Below, piece after piece: positions 7,684 through 16,951 of a DNA stretch of 50,295 nt (its first letter is position 1; each line of letters opens with the position of its first letter). The position numbers and the translations under genes are program-made. The stretch is from RGIG4576 sp964536025 (lineage in GTDB: Bacteria; Bacteroidota; Bacteroidia; Bacteroidales; Muribaculaceae), in NCBI GenBank assembly GCA_964536025.1, contig CAZHXA010000015.1, positions 1-50,295 of the forward strand. Reading direction: 5' to 3'. The notes under the pieces were generated by a model. It searched no databases. It saw nothing but the letters and a program-made list of their open reading frames with translations, and was not told the DNA's origin.

Positions 7684-9672
7684 TTATTGCATTATACTGA
7701 AATCATAACCATCGGGAATACTTATATCCACACACCACATATTTGTTTCCTCATTCATACCATATTTCAACTTAATCTTTTCATTGTTTCGTTCATTTAA
7801 TATGTGAATAGTTTGCATAACCACTTTCAAGCCGGTACCTATTTTACCGGCAACCACACCATGATTACGTCCGTTATTCTCTATATGAATTGCCAACATG
7901 TTTTCGGATTGTTTAATCGTCAATCTCAATATTTTTTCAAAATCGCCTCCTCTTAATCCATGTTTTAAAGCATTCTCCACAAAAATTTGGATCATCATCG
8001 ACGGCAAATAATGTTTATCCAAGTCAACAGTTTTATCAACGTCCAAGATATACTTAAAATCAGAGCCTAATGCCTTGCGTTCAAGACCTACATATATATT
8101 AATAAAGTCTATTTCTTCTCGTAACGATATAATGTAGCGATCACACAAATCAAGATTCATTCTAAGCAATTTAACCAAACGGTTCACGCCCTCATTTTGT
8201 ATTGCAAGTTCCCTATTCAACACATTAAAGATAAAGTGTGGCGATACTCTGTTTCTTATGTTTTCCAGACGTAACAGCATTAATGAACACTCCATTTTCA
8301 ATTTTGAAACAAGTTCTTTCTTTTTTCTATATGCTAAATACAAACATACTATTATGAGTATCAAAACTATTGCCACTCCGGCAGCATAATTCCACATAGA
8401 CAAAACTTCCATTTTTTCCGACTGTGCTTTTATCATCCAGTCTCGGCTCAACAAAGTAGTATCTTGTATATAACGATATCTGATTTCCGACATTTGCGTA
8501 CGCACTTTGTCGGTGTTAATTTCATCTTCATATTTTGTAGCCAACTGTTCATACTCAAAAGCCCTGCGATAATCATTTTTCTTCACATAATAGTCACGAA
8601 GTCTTCCATAATGTAGAGCAATGTATTTGGGACGTAAAACAGTTGTATCAACCTTAACCGATAAATATTGTTTAACTTCCGACATATTATTTTCTCGCAA
8701 ACACAATCCCGCCAAAATGCTATTCAAATAAAATTTAGTAGATTCATCGATTGAAGGCATCGCCATAAAACGTTTTTCAGCACTTTTCAAATAATATCTT
8801 GCAGAATCAAGCACTCCTTTAAACATCATAACTTCGCCCAAATTAGTTTCAACAATAGCATATAAATCTTGTTGTTTTGATTTTTCAGCTATTTCATAAG
8901 CTTTATAAAATATAGCCAACGCTTCGTCATATTTTTTCTGAAAATATAGACTGTTTCCTACTGAGTTATAATAAAAGAAAGCATCAAAATCACTTGCTTT
9001 TTCAACTAAAGGTTTTGCTTTTTCAAAGAAAAAATCCGATTGTTCATAATTACCCATATCGGAATATATTGACCCCAATCCCGATAATATAGAAAAATCA
9101 TGAGTATGCACATTTACCGAATCGGCTATATACAAAGCTCGTCGATAATACTTAGAAGCTATTACCATATCACCTTTTGAGCGATACGCATCGGCAAGGT
9201 TTATACAAGTTGTTGAATAAGAAGACCAATCGTCAATAAGTCTTACCATTTCACTCGATTTTTCGTAACACACTATAGCTGAATCCACATTACCCATACT
9301 ATTTTGCACCATTCCTTCATGATTCCAATAAGTTCCTGCCACTACATAAGATGTTGGATTACGCTTTAAATAATCGGCAGTCAACTCATGTGATAGTCGA
9401 TACTGCTCTACGTTACCACACAACAAAGCTGAAACACCTTTAAACAATTCCAATTTATAAAAGCCCACACTATCGGACACTTTTTTTTGAGCTTCACTAT
9501 ATCTTTCCCCGGCGGCCGCAGGATTAACATATATTGAGTCGGCATTCTGAGCGATTATACTATCAGCAATAACATTACCTTCTACTTGAGTTTTCTTATT
9601 ACGACAAGAAGATACTACAAATATATTTATAACAACCGATAAAAGTAAAACAGGTATTAAACGGCAATTCAT
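7684..9672 (-). CDS. TPR-containing LytS-type sensor histidine kinase
   Basis: The 662-residue product starts with a hydrophobic segment ending in a lipobox-like V20-S21-S22-C23. A long extracytoplasmic tetratricopeptide-repeat region follows (about 70-400). There is then one membrane segment (about 430-450, 'AAGVAIVLILIIVCLYLAY') and a cytoplasmic His_kinase (PF06580-type) module. H479 lies in 'NRVSPHFIFNVLN', the N-box is 'MIQIFVENALKHGLRGG', and the glycine box is 'GKIGTGLKVVMQTIHILNERN'. It presumably phosphorylates the LytTR regulator encoded 159 bases upstream on the same strand. TPR-LytS kinases are common in Bacteroidota; the signal is unknown. The apparent lipobox is unusual and is discussed separately. 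Confidence 0.93.
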   Translation of the reverse strand: MNCRLIPVLLLSVVINIFVVSSCRNKKTQVEGNVIADSIIAQNADSIYVNPAAAGERYSEAQKKVSDSVGFYKLELFKGVSALLCGNVEQYRLSHELTADYLKRNPTSYVVAGTYWNHEGMVQNSMGNVDSAIVCYEKSSEMVRLIDDWSSYSTTCINLADAYRSKGDMVIASKYYRRALYIADSVNVHTHDFSILSGLGSIYSDMGNYEQSDFFFEKAKPLVEKASDFDAFFYYNSVGNSLYFQKKYDEALAIFYKAYEIAEKSKQQDLYAIVETNLGEVMMFKGVLDSARYYLKSAEKRFMAMPSIDESTKFYLNSILAGLCLRENNMSEVKQYLSVKVDTTVLRPKYIALHYGRLRDYYVKKNDYRRAFEYEQLATKYEDEINTDKVRTQMSEIRYRYIQDTTLLSRDWMIKAQSEKMEVLSMWNYAAGVAIVLILIIVCLYLAYRKKKELVSKLKMECSLMLLRLENIRNRVSPHFIFNVLNRELAIQNEGVNRLVKLLRMNLDLCDRYIISLREEIDFINIYVGLERKALGSDFKYILDVDKTVDLDKHYLPSMMIQIFVENALKHGLRGGDFEKILRLTIKQSENMLAIHIENNGRNHGVVAGKIGTGLKVVMQTIHILNERNNEKIKLKYGMNEETNMWCVDISIPDGYDFSIMQ

Positions 9673-9831
9673 AATATTAATATTTCACATATATAATAAG
9701 AGTGTATTTTGCATTAAAAATACAAAAGTTTTTTCACATACACCACATAATGCTTTTGAATTTATTCAAGGACTGAAAAATCCAAAACAAAACACCTCAA
9801 ATTCTTAAAAACAACTATAAAAAAAGATGAA

Positions 9832-10587
9832 TCAAATCATTATAAACAATTCTTGCAATTTCTTTTTAAACGTACGACCAAGAAGAACTGAATCGTCATT
9901 AAAAGGAGGGAAAAGGACCACATTATTCTGTCCTATAAGCATAACACTGTTTATATTAACAATGTAAGATTGGTGTGTTTGAATAAATTGCAAACTATAA
10001 CCCAAAATAGTAGCAGCTGTTGTTCCTTTATGCAATGTCAAAAATGAATTATCACTTAGAGCTACTTCCCACACTTTGCGACGCGTACTATATTTAAAAT
10101 AACCTATCTCAGACAACCTAATAACACGCATTTCATTTGTAACCGTAGTTATTGCAAGCAAATCACTCTTTTGAACCGATGGAGCCGGCATAGTTTTTTC
10201 CTGAGTATAAGAATATCGGCGATACCGCTTTACTACTTTGTCTAGTTCTTCTTCAAGAATAGGCTTTAACAGATAATCATGTTCATTCATCGTGAATGTA
10301 TTATCACGATAACTATTATATCTTGCTGTAAATATTATAATATATGTTTTATATTCAGGATTTTCAGAGTTAATCTTATTCAACAAATCCAATCCATTCA
10401 TATCGGGTAACTCTATATCAAGGAATAATACATCAGGTCTTATCTCTTCATATAAAGCCAAGCCTTCGGCTGCGTTGCGAGCCATACCCATGATTTCCAT
10501 TTCCGGATAATCAATGAGCATATTGCTCAAATTCTCCAAAGCTTTTTCATCATCATCTATTATTACTACTTTTGTCCTAGAGCACAT
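9832..10587 (-). CDS. LytTR-family response regulator
   Basis: The 251-residue protein has an N-terminal receiver domain: acidic 'VIIDDDEKAL', phospho-acceptor D57 in 'DVLFLDIELPDMNG', Thr in 'IIFTARYN', and Lys in 'YLLKPI'. A C-terminal LytTR DNA-binding domain follows from about residue 145 ('RVIRLSEIGYFKYSTRRKVWEVAL', 'FIQTHQSYIVNINSV', 'LLGRTFKKKL'). It is transcribed before its probable partner kinase. A strong promoter at 10691-10722 overlaps a perfect palindrome, which could be an operator for itself or another regulator. Target genes are unknown. Confidence 0.95.
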   Translation of the reverse strand: MCSRTKVVIIDDDEKALENLSNMLIDYPEMEIMGMARNAAEGLALYEEIRPDVLFLDIELPDMNGLDLLNKINSENPEYKTYIIIFTARYNSYRDNTFTMNEHDYLLKPILEEELDKVVKRYRRYSYTQEKTMPAPSVQKSDLLAITTVTNEMRVIRLSEIGYFKYSTRRKVWEVALSDNSFLTLHKGTTAATILGYSLQFIQTHQSYIVNINSVMLIGQNNVVLFPPFNDDSVLLGRTFKKKLQELFIMI

Positions 10588-10682
10588 ATACTTAATATCT
10601 ATTTTTAATAAAAAAATCTTGAATTATTTACAATAAATTGTATTAGTTTTAAGATTGATGGTGTCACCATACAAACTCATAT

Positions 10683-10722
10683 AATTTGTACAAATTTAGC
10701 TTTTTACAACAAATTTCGCAAA
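10683..10722 (-). promoter_or_regulatory. sigma-ABfr promoter of the LytTR/LytS pair with overlapping palindrome
   Basis: On the minus strand TTTG (10719-10722), a 20-base spacer and TAAATTTG (10691-10698) match the Bacteroidota promoter exactly. The 14-base perfect palindrome AATTTGTACAAATT (10683-10696) covers the second half of the -7 box and the expected start site. A second palindrome, ATGGTGTCACCAT (10658-10670), lies in the leader. Operator function is inference. Confidence 0.75.
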
Positions 10723-10812
10723 CCGTTTTTAATGCAACAGAGTGAAATCACATCCATTTGTTCAATAAGGATTATTATTCGTTCATTTTATACAACCATT
10801 TGAGTTTGGGGA

Positions 10813-10850
10813 TAAAAAAATTGGCGAGCAAAAGTTTTCACTCGCCAATT
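10813..10850 (-). terminator. terminator of the ilv operon
   Basis: Reading on the minus strand, AATTGGCGAG, a 12-base loop and CTCGCCAATT are followed by a T run (TTTTTTTATC). The hairpin begins 21 bases beyond the ilvC stop codon. Confidence 0.88.
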
Positions 10851-10870
10851 AATTCTAATATATGCACTAA

Positions 10871-11917
10871 TTAATTGTTTTCAGGACGAAGACGACGTAC
10901 AACCTCGCCGGTACGCCACATTTCACTTTCACGCAAAGCTTTCAATTCTTCGTTTAGCTTTTCGCGATAATCAGGCTGACTGTTTGTATCGATTGAACGT
11001 TGAGCCTCATTACCACAAGCTACTTCCTTATATAATTTTTGGAAAACAGGTTTTGTTGCATCGTGGAATGGAACCATCCAATCAAGAGCTCCTCTTTGAG
11101 CAGTAGTAGAACAGTTGGCATACATCCAATCCATTCCTTTTTCGGCAAACAAAGGCATAAGAGATTGTGTAAGTTCCTCAACAGTTTCATTAAATGCTTC
11201 AGAAGGAGTATGTCCGTTTTCTCTTAAAGTTTCATATTGAGCCAAAAGCAAACCTTGAATAGCACCCATTAATGTGCCACGTTCACCTGTCAAGTCGCTA
11301 TAAACTTCACGTTTAAAAGTTGTTTCAAATAAATAACCGGAACCAACACCTATACCAAGAGCCAAGCAACGTTCTTTAGCACGACCTGTAGCATCTTGGA
11401 ATACAGCAAAACTTGAGTTCAATCCACGACCTTGAAGGAACATGGTACGCAAAGATGTACCCGAGCCTTTTGGAGCCACCATAATTACATCCACATCGGC
11501 AGGAGGAACAATACCTGTTCTTTCCTTATAAGTAATGCCAAAGCCATGAGAAAAATACAAAGCCTTACCTGGAGTCAAATGTTTTTTCAAAGCCGGCCAA
11601 ACTGCTATTTGAGCAGCATCAGAAAGAAGATATTCAATAATAGTTCCACGCTCAGCAGCTTCTTCTATTTCAAAAAGAGTTTCTCCGGGAACCCAACCAT
11701 CGGCTACCGCCTTATCCCAACTCTTACTGTTTTTTCTTTGTCCCACAATGACATTAAAACCATTGTCACGAAGGTTCATACTTTGACCGGGACCTTGCAC
11801 GCCATAACCAATAACGGCAATTGTTTCTCCCTTCAATACTTCTCTCGCTTTTTCCAATGGAAATTCTTCGCGGGTCATTACATTTTCTTCAACCCCGCCA
11901 AAATTCATTACTGCCAT
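10871..11917 (-). CDS. ilvC: ketol-acid reductoisomerase (NADP+)
   Basis: IlvC converts 2-acetolactate or 2-aceto-2-hydroxybutyrate to the 2,3-dihydroxy acids in Val/Leu/Ile synthesis. The 348-residue protein is of short (class I) type. It shows the Rossmann motif 'VIGYGVQGPGQSMNLRDNG', the cofactor-selecting loop with 'GQRKNSKSWDKA', 'MVAPKGSGTSLR', and the knotted C-terminal domain with metal-binding acidic residues ('SDLTGERGTLMGAIQGLLLAQYETL', 'FNETVEELTQ'). The 'GPGQ' in place of the enterobacterial 'GHAH' resembles plant-type sequences, and I regard it as normal for this phylum. It is the last gene of the ilv operon, 41 bases after the thioesterase gene and followed by a strong terminator. 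Confidence 0.97.
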   Translation of the reverse strand: MAVMNFGGVEENVMTREEFPLEKAREVLKGETIAVIGYGVQGPGQSMNLRDNGFNVIVGQRKNSKSWDKAVADGWVPGETLFEIEEAAERGTIIEYLLSDAAQIAVWPALKKHLTPGKALYFSHGFGITYKERTGIVPPADVDVIMVAPKGSGTSLRTMFLQGRGLNSSFAVFQDATGRAKERCLALGIGVGSGYLFETTFKREVYSDLTGERGTLMGAIQGLLLAQYETLRENGHTPSEAFNETVEELTQSLMPLFAEKGMDWMYANCSTTAQRGALDWMVPFHDATKPVFQKLYKEVACGNEAQRSIDTNSQPDYREKLNEELKALRESEMWRTGEVVRRLRPENN

Positions 11918-11958
11918 AATTAATAAGTTTTAATTTAATACGTTAGTATCATTTATTG

Positions 11959-12714
11959 TTATTTATTTCTATTTTCAAATAATATTCTTGCTCGACAACA
12001 AGTTTCAAGTTTACCATCCACGCTATGAGAAATTTCCAATTTTGCATCATCGACATCTTCTTCACTCACGAGAATATCATATAACATATCGCCCAAACAT
12101 TCTTTTATATAAGCTATTTCAAAACGTTTGATTCGTTTTTGTTCATAATGTTTAATGTTCCATTGATTCAATAAAGTTTCAACATATCTCACACTATTTA
12201 CATGACAATTTATGTCGGTATCGGTATATTTGAATGTATGTTGATTTACTCGTGCACCGGTTATAGTTTTTAATCGAGATTGTGGCTCAATGGGACACTC
12301 TTTATCATAAACATTGCTTATCACATAGCCTAAATTTGATATATCTACCATTTCACGAGCCGTACTATCAATCACAATCCAAATAGTACGGGCGTAGCCC
12401 AGTGTATTACCTTTTGAATCAAGAATTTCAAAATTACGTTCCGAAAAATATCTATTATAACCTTCAACCCACGTCTGTATAAAATAAGGTTCATTTACAT
12501 GAGGATAGTCATTCATTTCCACCGTAACTCTGGATAATACCCAAGCTTGATTATCTTCCACAAGCTTAGCATACCCCACTCCCCATATATTAGCATGCTC
12601 GGTTGCCACTTCAATCAATCTTGAAACAAGCAACGGCAACGGCATTTCCTTTTGAGGAGTACACTCTCCGGCTGTTAAAAACAATTCTCGTTTATATAAT
12701 TTTATATTCTCCAT
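11959..12714 (-). CDS. acyl-ACP thioesterase (FatA/FatB-like)
   Basis: This 251-residue double-hotdog protein would hydrolyse acyl-ACP to free fatty acid. The first hotdog spans about 1-130 ('ANIWGVGYAKLVEDNQAWVLSRVTVEM'). The second, from about 150, holds the catalytic-type motif 'TDTDINCHVNSVRYVETLLNQW', where the Asp, Asn and His of plant and bacterial acyl-ACP thioesterases (D-x-N-x-H-V-N) are all present. It sits inside the ilv operon, 3 bases after ilvN and 41 before ilvC. As BCAA intermediates feed branched-chain acyl primers, a link to iso/anteiso fatty acid turnover is plausible but only inferred. Confidence 0.9.
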   Translation of the reverse strand: MENIKLYKRELFLTAGECTPQKEMPLPLLVSRLIEVATEHANIWGVGYAKLVEDNQAWVLSRVTVEMNDYPHVNEPYFIQTWVEGYNRYFSERNFEILDSKGNTLGYARTIWIVIDSTAREMVDISNLGYVISNVYDKECPIEPQSRLKTITGARVNQHTFKYTDTDINCHVNSVRYVETLLNQWNIKHYEQKRIKRFEIAYIKECLGDMLYDILVSEEDVDDAKLEISHSVDGKLETCCRARILFENRNK

Positions 12715-12717
12715 TAC

Positions 12718-13266
12718 TTAAACAAATTCTTCTTTTGCTCTTTGCCTTTCTTCAATAAACATTGTTACATATTCATTTATATCTTTTGTCACAGCTACAC
12801 GTCCGCTACGCACAAATTGACGAATGTCATGACACTTCAAATCTTCAAACAATGCCTCTGTTTCTTCAGGATGACCTGTTTTTTCAAGAATTGTATAATC
12901 TTTTGACATTTCGAGAATACGAGCATTATATTTTCTTATAATCTTTTCAAGATTAGGTTCATCAATCAATTTATCGGTAGGAACTTTATACAAGGCAATT
13001 TCTTGATAAATTATCTCATCATCGGTGTAATAAAACGATTTCAACACTCCTATTCGTTTTTCTATTTGTTTCACAAGTTTTTCTATTGTTTCTTGGTCAC
13101 AATAAGACGTAATAGTAAACTTATGAACTCCTTTTATTGATGATGGAGAAACCGAAAGACTTTCAATATTCAGTTTTCTACGCGTATAAAGTATTGAAAT
13201 CTGATTAAGAAGCCCTACACGATTTTCTGAAAAAATCGTTACTGTATATAATGTTTTTTCATTCAT
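12718..13266 (-). CDS. ilvN: acetolactate synthase regulatory (small) subunit
   Basis: The 182-residue protein opens with an ACT domain ('YTVTIFSENRVGLLNQISILYTRRKLNIESLSVSPS', about 5-80), where Val/Ile/Leu feedback binding normally occurs. The C-terminal small-subunit domain follows. It would activate the catalytic subunit IlvB and give it feedback sensitivity. It lies 6 bases downstream of ilvB and 3 bases upstream of the thioesterase gene. Length is in the usual 160-190 range. Confidence 0.95.
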   Translation of the reverse strand: MNEKTLYTVTIFSENRVGLLNQISILYTRRKLNIESLSVSPSSIKGVHKFTITSYCDQETIEKLVKQIEKRIGVLKSFYYTDDEIIYQEIALYKVPTDKLIDEPNLEKIIRKYNARILEMSKDYTILEKTGHPEETEALFEDLKCHDIRQFVRSGRVAVTKDINEYVTMFIEERQRAKEEFV

Positions 13267-13272
13267 AATTCA

Positions 13273-14994
13273 TCACTTTTCAAGTTGATATTTCTCTCCG
13301 GGAGCAAGAATTGTATTTATCATTGTACTACCGGCAGGCACCATAGGGAACACATACCCTTCACTTTCTATATTAACATTAAGCACATAAGCTCCATCGT
13401 GTTGCATCATACGATTTATGGCTTCGTCTAAATCCTCTCTTTTTAGCACATCTTCGGCTTTTATTCCATAAGCCTTTGCCAAGGCTACAAAATCAGGATT
13501 TACCATAGGTGTTTCCGAATAGCGTTTTTCATAAAAAATATCTTGCCATTGACGCACCATTCCTAAAAAATTATTATTAAGAATGATAATCTTCACAGCC
13601 ACGCCATATTGTAAAATAACGCCAAGTTCTTCCACTGTCATTTGAATTCCGCCATCACCCACAAAGAAACACACGTCACGCTCCGGTGCTGCAATTTTTG
13701 CTCCGATAGCCGCCGGAAGTCCAAATCCCATAGTACCTAAGCCTCCGGAAGTAACTATACTTTTAGGTGCACTATATCTGAAATATCTTGACGAAATCAT
13801 CTGATTCTGTCCAACATCAGTTACAAGCACAGCGTTATCACTTGCAGCTCGGGATACTTTATCAACCACTTCGCCCATTTTCAAGTCACCACTTTGCGGG
13901 AAGACTTCTTTTTTAATTACTTTTTCTTGTTCAAGACGTTCATCGGCAATAAAAGAATCAAGCCATTCGCTATGTTTAGCATCATGTACTTTAGGCAACA
14001 ATTTCTCCAATACGGTCTTTGCATCACCAAGTATTGTAGCATTAGCCTTTATGTTTTTATTAAATTCCGATTCATCTATGTCAATATGAACGATTTCGGC
14101 TTGTTTTGCAAATTCTTTTACGTCTCCTGTAACACGGTCATCAAAACGCATTCCTATTGCTATAAGCACATCACAACGATTTGTTGCCATATTTGGAGCT
14201 ATATTTCCATGCATGCCGAGCATACCTTTATTTAATGAATGAGAAGTGGGTATAGTTGACAAGCCTAACAACGTAGTGGTTACCGGTATATCAGCCTTTT
14301 CAGCAAGAGCAACAAGTTCATTCTCTGCTTCGGCTATCATTACACCATGTCCCGAAATAATTAACGGACGTTCTGCCCTATTAATCATATCGGCAACCCT
14401 CGTAATATCGTTATCATTTATTTCAGGATAAGGTATATAACTTCGGATGAAATTACATTTTTTATATCCGTTCCATTCAATCAATTCATTTTGAGCATTT
14501 TTAGCAAAGTCAAGAACAACCGGTCCCGGTCTTCCTGTTGAAGCTATATAAAAAGCTCGTGATAAAGCCCATTCTATTTCTTCGGCACTACGAATTTGAT
14601 GGCTCCATTTAGTAACCGGCTGAGTGATACCAATAACATCTGTTTCTTGAAAAGCATCGCTTCCCAATAATTCACTCGACACCTGACCGGTAATTACCAC
14701 CAACGGAGTGCTATCCATCATTGCATCGCTTAAACCGGTAATTACATTAGTAGCTCCGGGACCTGAAGTTACAAACACTACACCTGTTTTACCACTTACT
14801 CGTGCATAACCTTGAGCTGCATGTGTTGCACCTTGTTCATGTCTCACCAATATGTGATGTAATTTATCTTTATGATCATATAATCGATCGAATACCGGTA
14901 TTACAGCACCACCGGGATATCCAAAAACCGTATCTACACCTTCGGCTTCGATTGCTCTCAATAACGCCTCTGCACCTGTTATCTTTTCACTCAT
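13273..14994 (-). CDS. ilvB: acetolactate synthase catalytic (large) subunit
   Basis: IlvB is the ThDP-, FAD- and Mg-dependent enzyme that condenses pyruvate with pyruvate or 2-oxobutyrate. From the start chosen here it has 573 residues and begins MSEKITGAEALLRAIEAEGV, the family's typical N-terminus. The open frame extends 45 codons further upstream, but that extension would overlap ilvD by about 110 bases and has no family resemblance, so I prefer the start at 14994. Motifs: catalytic Glu in 'ILVRHEQGATHAAQGYARV', 'FVTSGPGATNVITGLSDAM', and ThDP-binding 'GDGGIQMTVEELGVILQYG...IIILNNN'. It lies 25 bases after ilvD. Confidence 0.96.
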   Translation of the reverse strand: MSEKITGAEALLRAIEAEGVDTVFGYPGGAVIPVFDRLYDHKDKLHHILVRHEQGATHAAQGYARVSGKTGVVFVTSGPGATNVITGLSDAMMDSTPLVVITGQVSSELLGSDAFQETDVIGITQPVTKWSHQIRSAEEIEWALSRAFYIASTGRPGPVVLDFAKNAQNELIEWNGYKKCNFIRSYIPYPEINDNDITRVADMINRAERPLIISGHGVMIAEAENELVALAEKADIPVTTTLLGLSTIPTSHSLNKGMLGMHGNIAPNMATNRCDVLIAIGMRFDDRVTGDVKEFAKQAEIVHIDIDESEFNKNIKANATILGDAKTVLEKLLPKVHDAKHSEWLDSFIADERLEQEKVIKKEVFPQSGDLKMGEVVDKVSRAASDNAVLVTDVGQNQMISSRYFRYSAPKSIVTSGGLGTMGFGLPAAIGAKIAAPERDVCFFVGDGGIQMTVEELGVILQYGVAVKIIILNNNFLGMVRQWQDIFYEKRYSETPMVNPDFVALAKAYGIKAEDVLKREDLDEAINRMMQHDGAYVLNVNIESEGYVFPMVPAGSTMINTILAPGEKYQLEK

Positions 14995-15019
14995 AAAATA
15001 TATGTTTATATTTCCATCT

Positions 15020-16843
15020 TTATTCACGCACACCACCTTTATCTGCCGATGTAACCATTGAAGCATAGGCTTGAAGAGCCTTTGATACCACACGTTTGCG
15101 ATATTTAGGCATAAATGCCGACTTACCACGACTTACCTCAACTTCACGGCGTGCAGCCAATTCTTCTTCACTTAATTTTACATTTATTGTGCGAGATGGA
15201 ATATCTATTACTATCGTATCTCCTGTTTTCACCAAACCTATATTACCACCAGCTGCAGCTTCGGGTGAAATATGACCTATTGACAAGCCTGAAGTTCCTC
15301 CGGAGAATCGTCCATCGGTAATCAAGGCACAAAGTTTGCCCAAATGTTTTGATTTTATATATGATGTAGGATAAAGCATTTCTTGCATACCCGGACCTCC
15401 CTTTGGACCCTCATGAGTAATCACTACCACATCTCCGGCTTCCACTTTATCACCTAATATTCCGTCTACAGCATCTTCTTGCGACTCAAAGACTTTGGCT
15501 GTTCCTTCAAAATGGAAAATACTTTCATCAACTCCGGCTGTTTTTACGACACAACCATCTTTTGCAATATTTCCATAAAGAACAGCAATACCTCCATCTT
15601 TCACATAAGCATGTTCAAAATCTCTTATACAACCGGCAGAACGATCTACATCCAATTCTTCATAATATTCCGATTGAGAAGCCATTTTGATGTTTCGCTT
15701 ATTACATGGTGCACTAAGCCACATTTTTTTTGCATTTCCATCAAAATTCTTTCCTTCTACTGCATATTGTTCGATGACTTCGCCCAATGTTTTACCATCA
15801 ACACGCTTAACCGAAGTATCAAGCAAGCACTTTGCTGACAATTGATACATTATTGACATTATACCTCCGGCACGATTTACATCTTGAACGTGATAATGTC
15901 CGTTTGGTGCAACTTTGCAAATTACCGGAGTTTTACGACTCAAAGCATCTATATCTTTCATCGTAAAATCGGCACCTGCCTCATTGGCAACAGCCAATAG
16001 GTGCAATACTGTATTCGTACTTCCACCCATAGCAATATCCAATGACATTGCATTCAACATGGCTTCACGCGTAGCTATATTGCGAGGAAGCACGCTTTCA
16101 TCTTCTTCATCATAATATTTATGGCAATTTTCTACTATTTGTTGTGCCGCTTTGCGAAATAGTTCACGACGATTTTCATGAGTTGAAAGAATTGTACCAT
16201 TTCCAGGTAAAGCCAAGCCTATAGCTTCATTCAAACAATTCATACTGTTGGCAGTAAACATACCCGAACAACAACCACATGTAGGACATCCCAAATCTTC
16301 CAATTTTGACACTGTATCATCATCAACCGTAGGGTCGGCAGAATCTATCATAACATCTATCAAATCGAGTGGACGTTTCCCCAACCAACCGGCTTCCATA
16401 GGTCCCCCGCTTACAAATATTGCAGGTATATTCAAACGCATTGCCGCCATCATCATTCCCGGTGTAATTTTATCGCAATTACTTATGCACACAATAGCAT
16501 CGGCACGATGAGCATTTACCATATACTCTACACTGTCGGCAATCAAATCACGCGATGGTAAGGAATATAACATTCCGTCATGTCCCATGGCAATACCGTC
16601 ATCAATGGCTATGGTATTGAATTCTGCTGCAAAACAGCCAAGTTTCTCTATTTCGCTTTTAACATATTGACCTATTTCATGAAGATGAGTGTGACCAGGC
16701 ACAAATTGAGTAAACGAATTAACTATAGCTATTACAGGTTTTCCCATTTGCTCTACTTTCATTCCGTTTGCTCTCCATAAAGCTCTTGCTCCTGCCATAC
16801 GTCGACCATTCATCGACAATGAACTTCTTAATGGTATGCTCAT
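15020..16843 (-). CDS. ilvD: dihydroxy-acid dehydratase
   Basis: IlvD is an Fe-S enzyme that dehydrates dihydroxy acids to 2-oxo acids, the last common step to Val and Ile. The 607-residue product shows the cluster-ligand cysteines in 'CISNCDKITPGM' and 'CPTCGCCSGMFTANSMNCL'. It also has 'AMGGSTNTVLHLLA' and the C-terminal 'ITDGRFSGGTSGLSIGHISPEAAAGG'. It is the first structural gene of the ilv operon and follows the leader-peptide attenuator at 16861-17031, with its ATG only about 20 bases after the terminator hairpin. Confidence 0.97.
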   Translation of the reverse strand: MSIPLRSSLSMNGRRMAGARALWRANGMKVEQMGKPVIAIVNSFTQFVPGHTHLHEIGQYVKSEIEKLGCFAAEFNTIAIDDGIAMGHDGMLYSLPSRDLIADSVEYMVNAHRADAIVCISNCDKITPGMMMAAMRLNIPAIFVSGGPMEAGWLGKRPLDLIDVMIDSADPTVDDDTVSKLEDLGCPTCGCCSGMFTANSMNCLNEAIGLALPGNGTILSTHENRRELFRKAAQQIVENCHKYYDEEDESVLPRNIATREAMLNAMSLDIAMGGSTNTVLHLLAVANEAGADFTMKDIDALSRKTPVICKVAPNGHYHVQDVNRAGGIMSIMYQLSAKCLLDTSVKRVDGKTLGEVIEQYAVEGKNFDGNAKKMWLSAPCNKRNIKMASQSEYYEELDVDRSAGCIRDFEHAYVKDGGIAVLYGNIAKDGCVVKTAGVDESIFHFEGTAKVFESQEDAVDGILGDKVEAGDVVVITHEGPKGGPGMQEMLYPTSYIKSKHLGKLCALITDGRFSGGTSGLSIGHISPEAAAGGNIGLVKTGDTIVIDIPSRTINVKLSEEELAARREVEVSRGKSAFMPKYRKRVVSKALQAYASMVTSADKGGVRE

Positions 16844-16860
16844 AATTTATTCTCTTTAAT

Positions 16861-16899
16861 AAAAAACCTTTCCAACTTAACATTAAGGAGGAAAGGTTT
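16861..16899 (-). terminator. attenuator terminator in the ilv leader
   Basis: On the minus strand AAACCTTTCC (16890-16899) pairs with GGAAAGGTTT (16864-16873) and is followed by further T residues. An inner CTTAA/TTAAG pairing extends the stem. It lies between the leader peptide and ilvD, where an ordinary terminator would silence the operon, so it must be conditional. Confidence 0.88.
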
Positions 16900-16951
16900 A
16901 TATTTTAAAAATTCTTGTTATCGTTTTATCTTTATTACGATTCCTCCTTAA
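16883..16951 (-). promoter_or_regulatory. antiterminator of the ilv attenuator
   Basis: TTAAGGAGGAA (16941-16951), which spans the leader-peptide stop codon, is perfectly complementary over 11 bases to TTCCTCCTTAA (16883-16893). That second segment includes four bases of the terminator's 5' arm and most of its loop. Pairing of the two excludes the terminator. A ribosome halted at the Val/Ile codons would leave the first segment free. One finishing at the stop codon would cover it. Confidence 0.8.

Noticed and set aside
13894..14235. Plus-strand open frame opposite ilvB
   Set aside because: Low-complexity Phe/Ile/Tyr-rich translation antisense to a conserved enzyme; a shadow of the real gene.
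14995..15129. N-terminal extension of IlvB beginning at an upstream ATG
   Set aside because: The extra 45 codons would overlap ilvD by about 110 bases and do not resemble acetolactate synthases; the start at 14994 gives the standard N-terminus.
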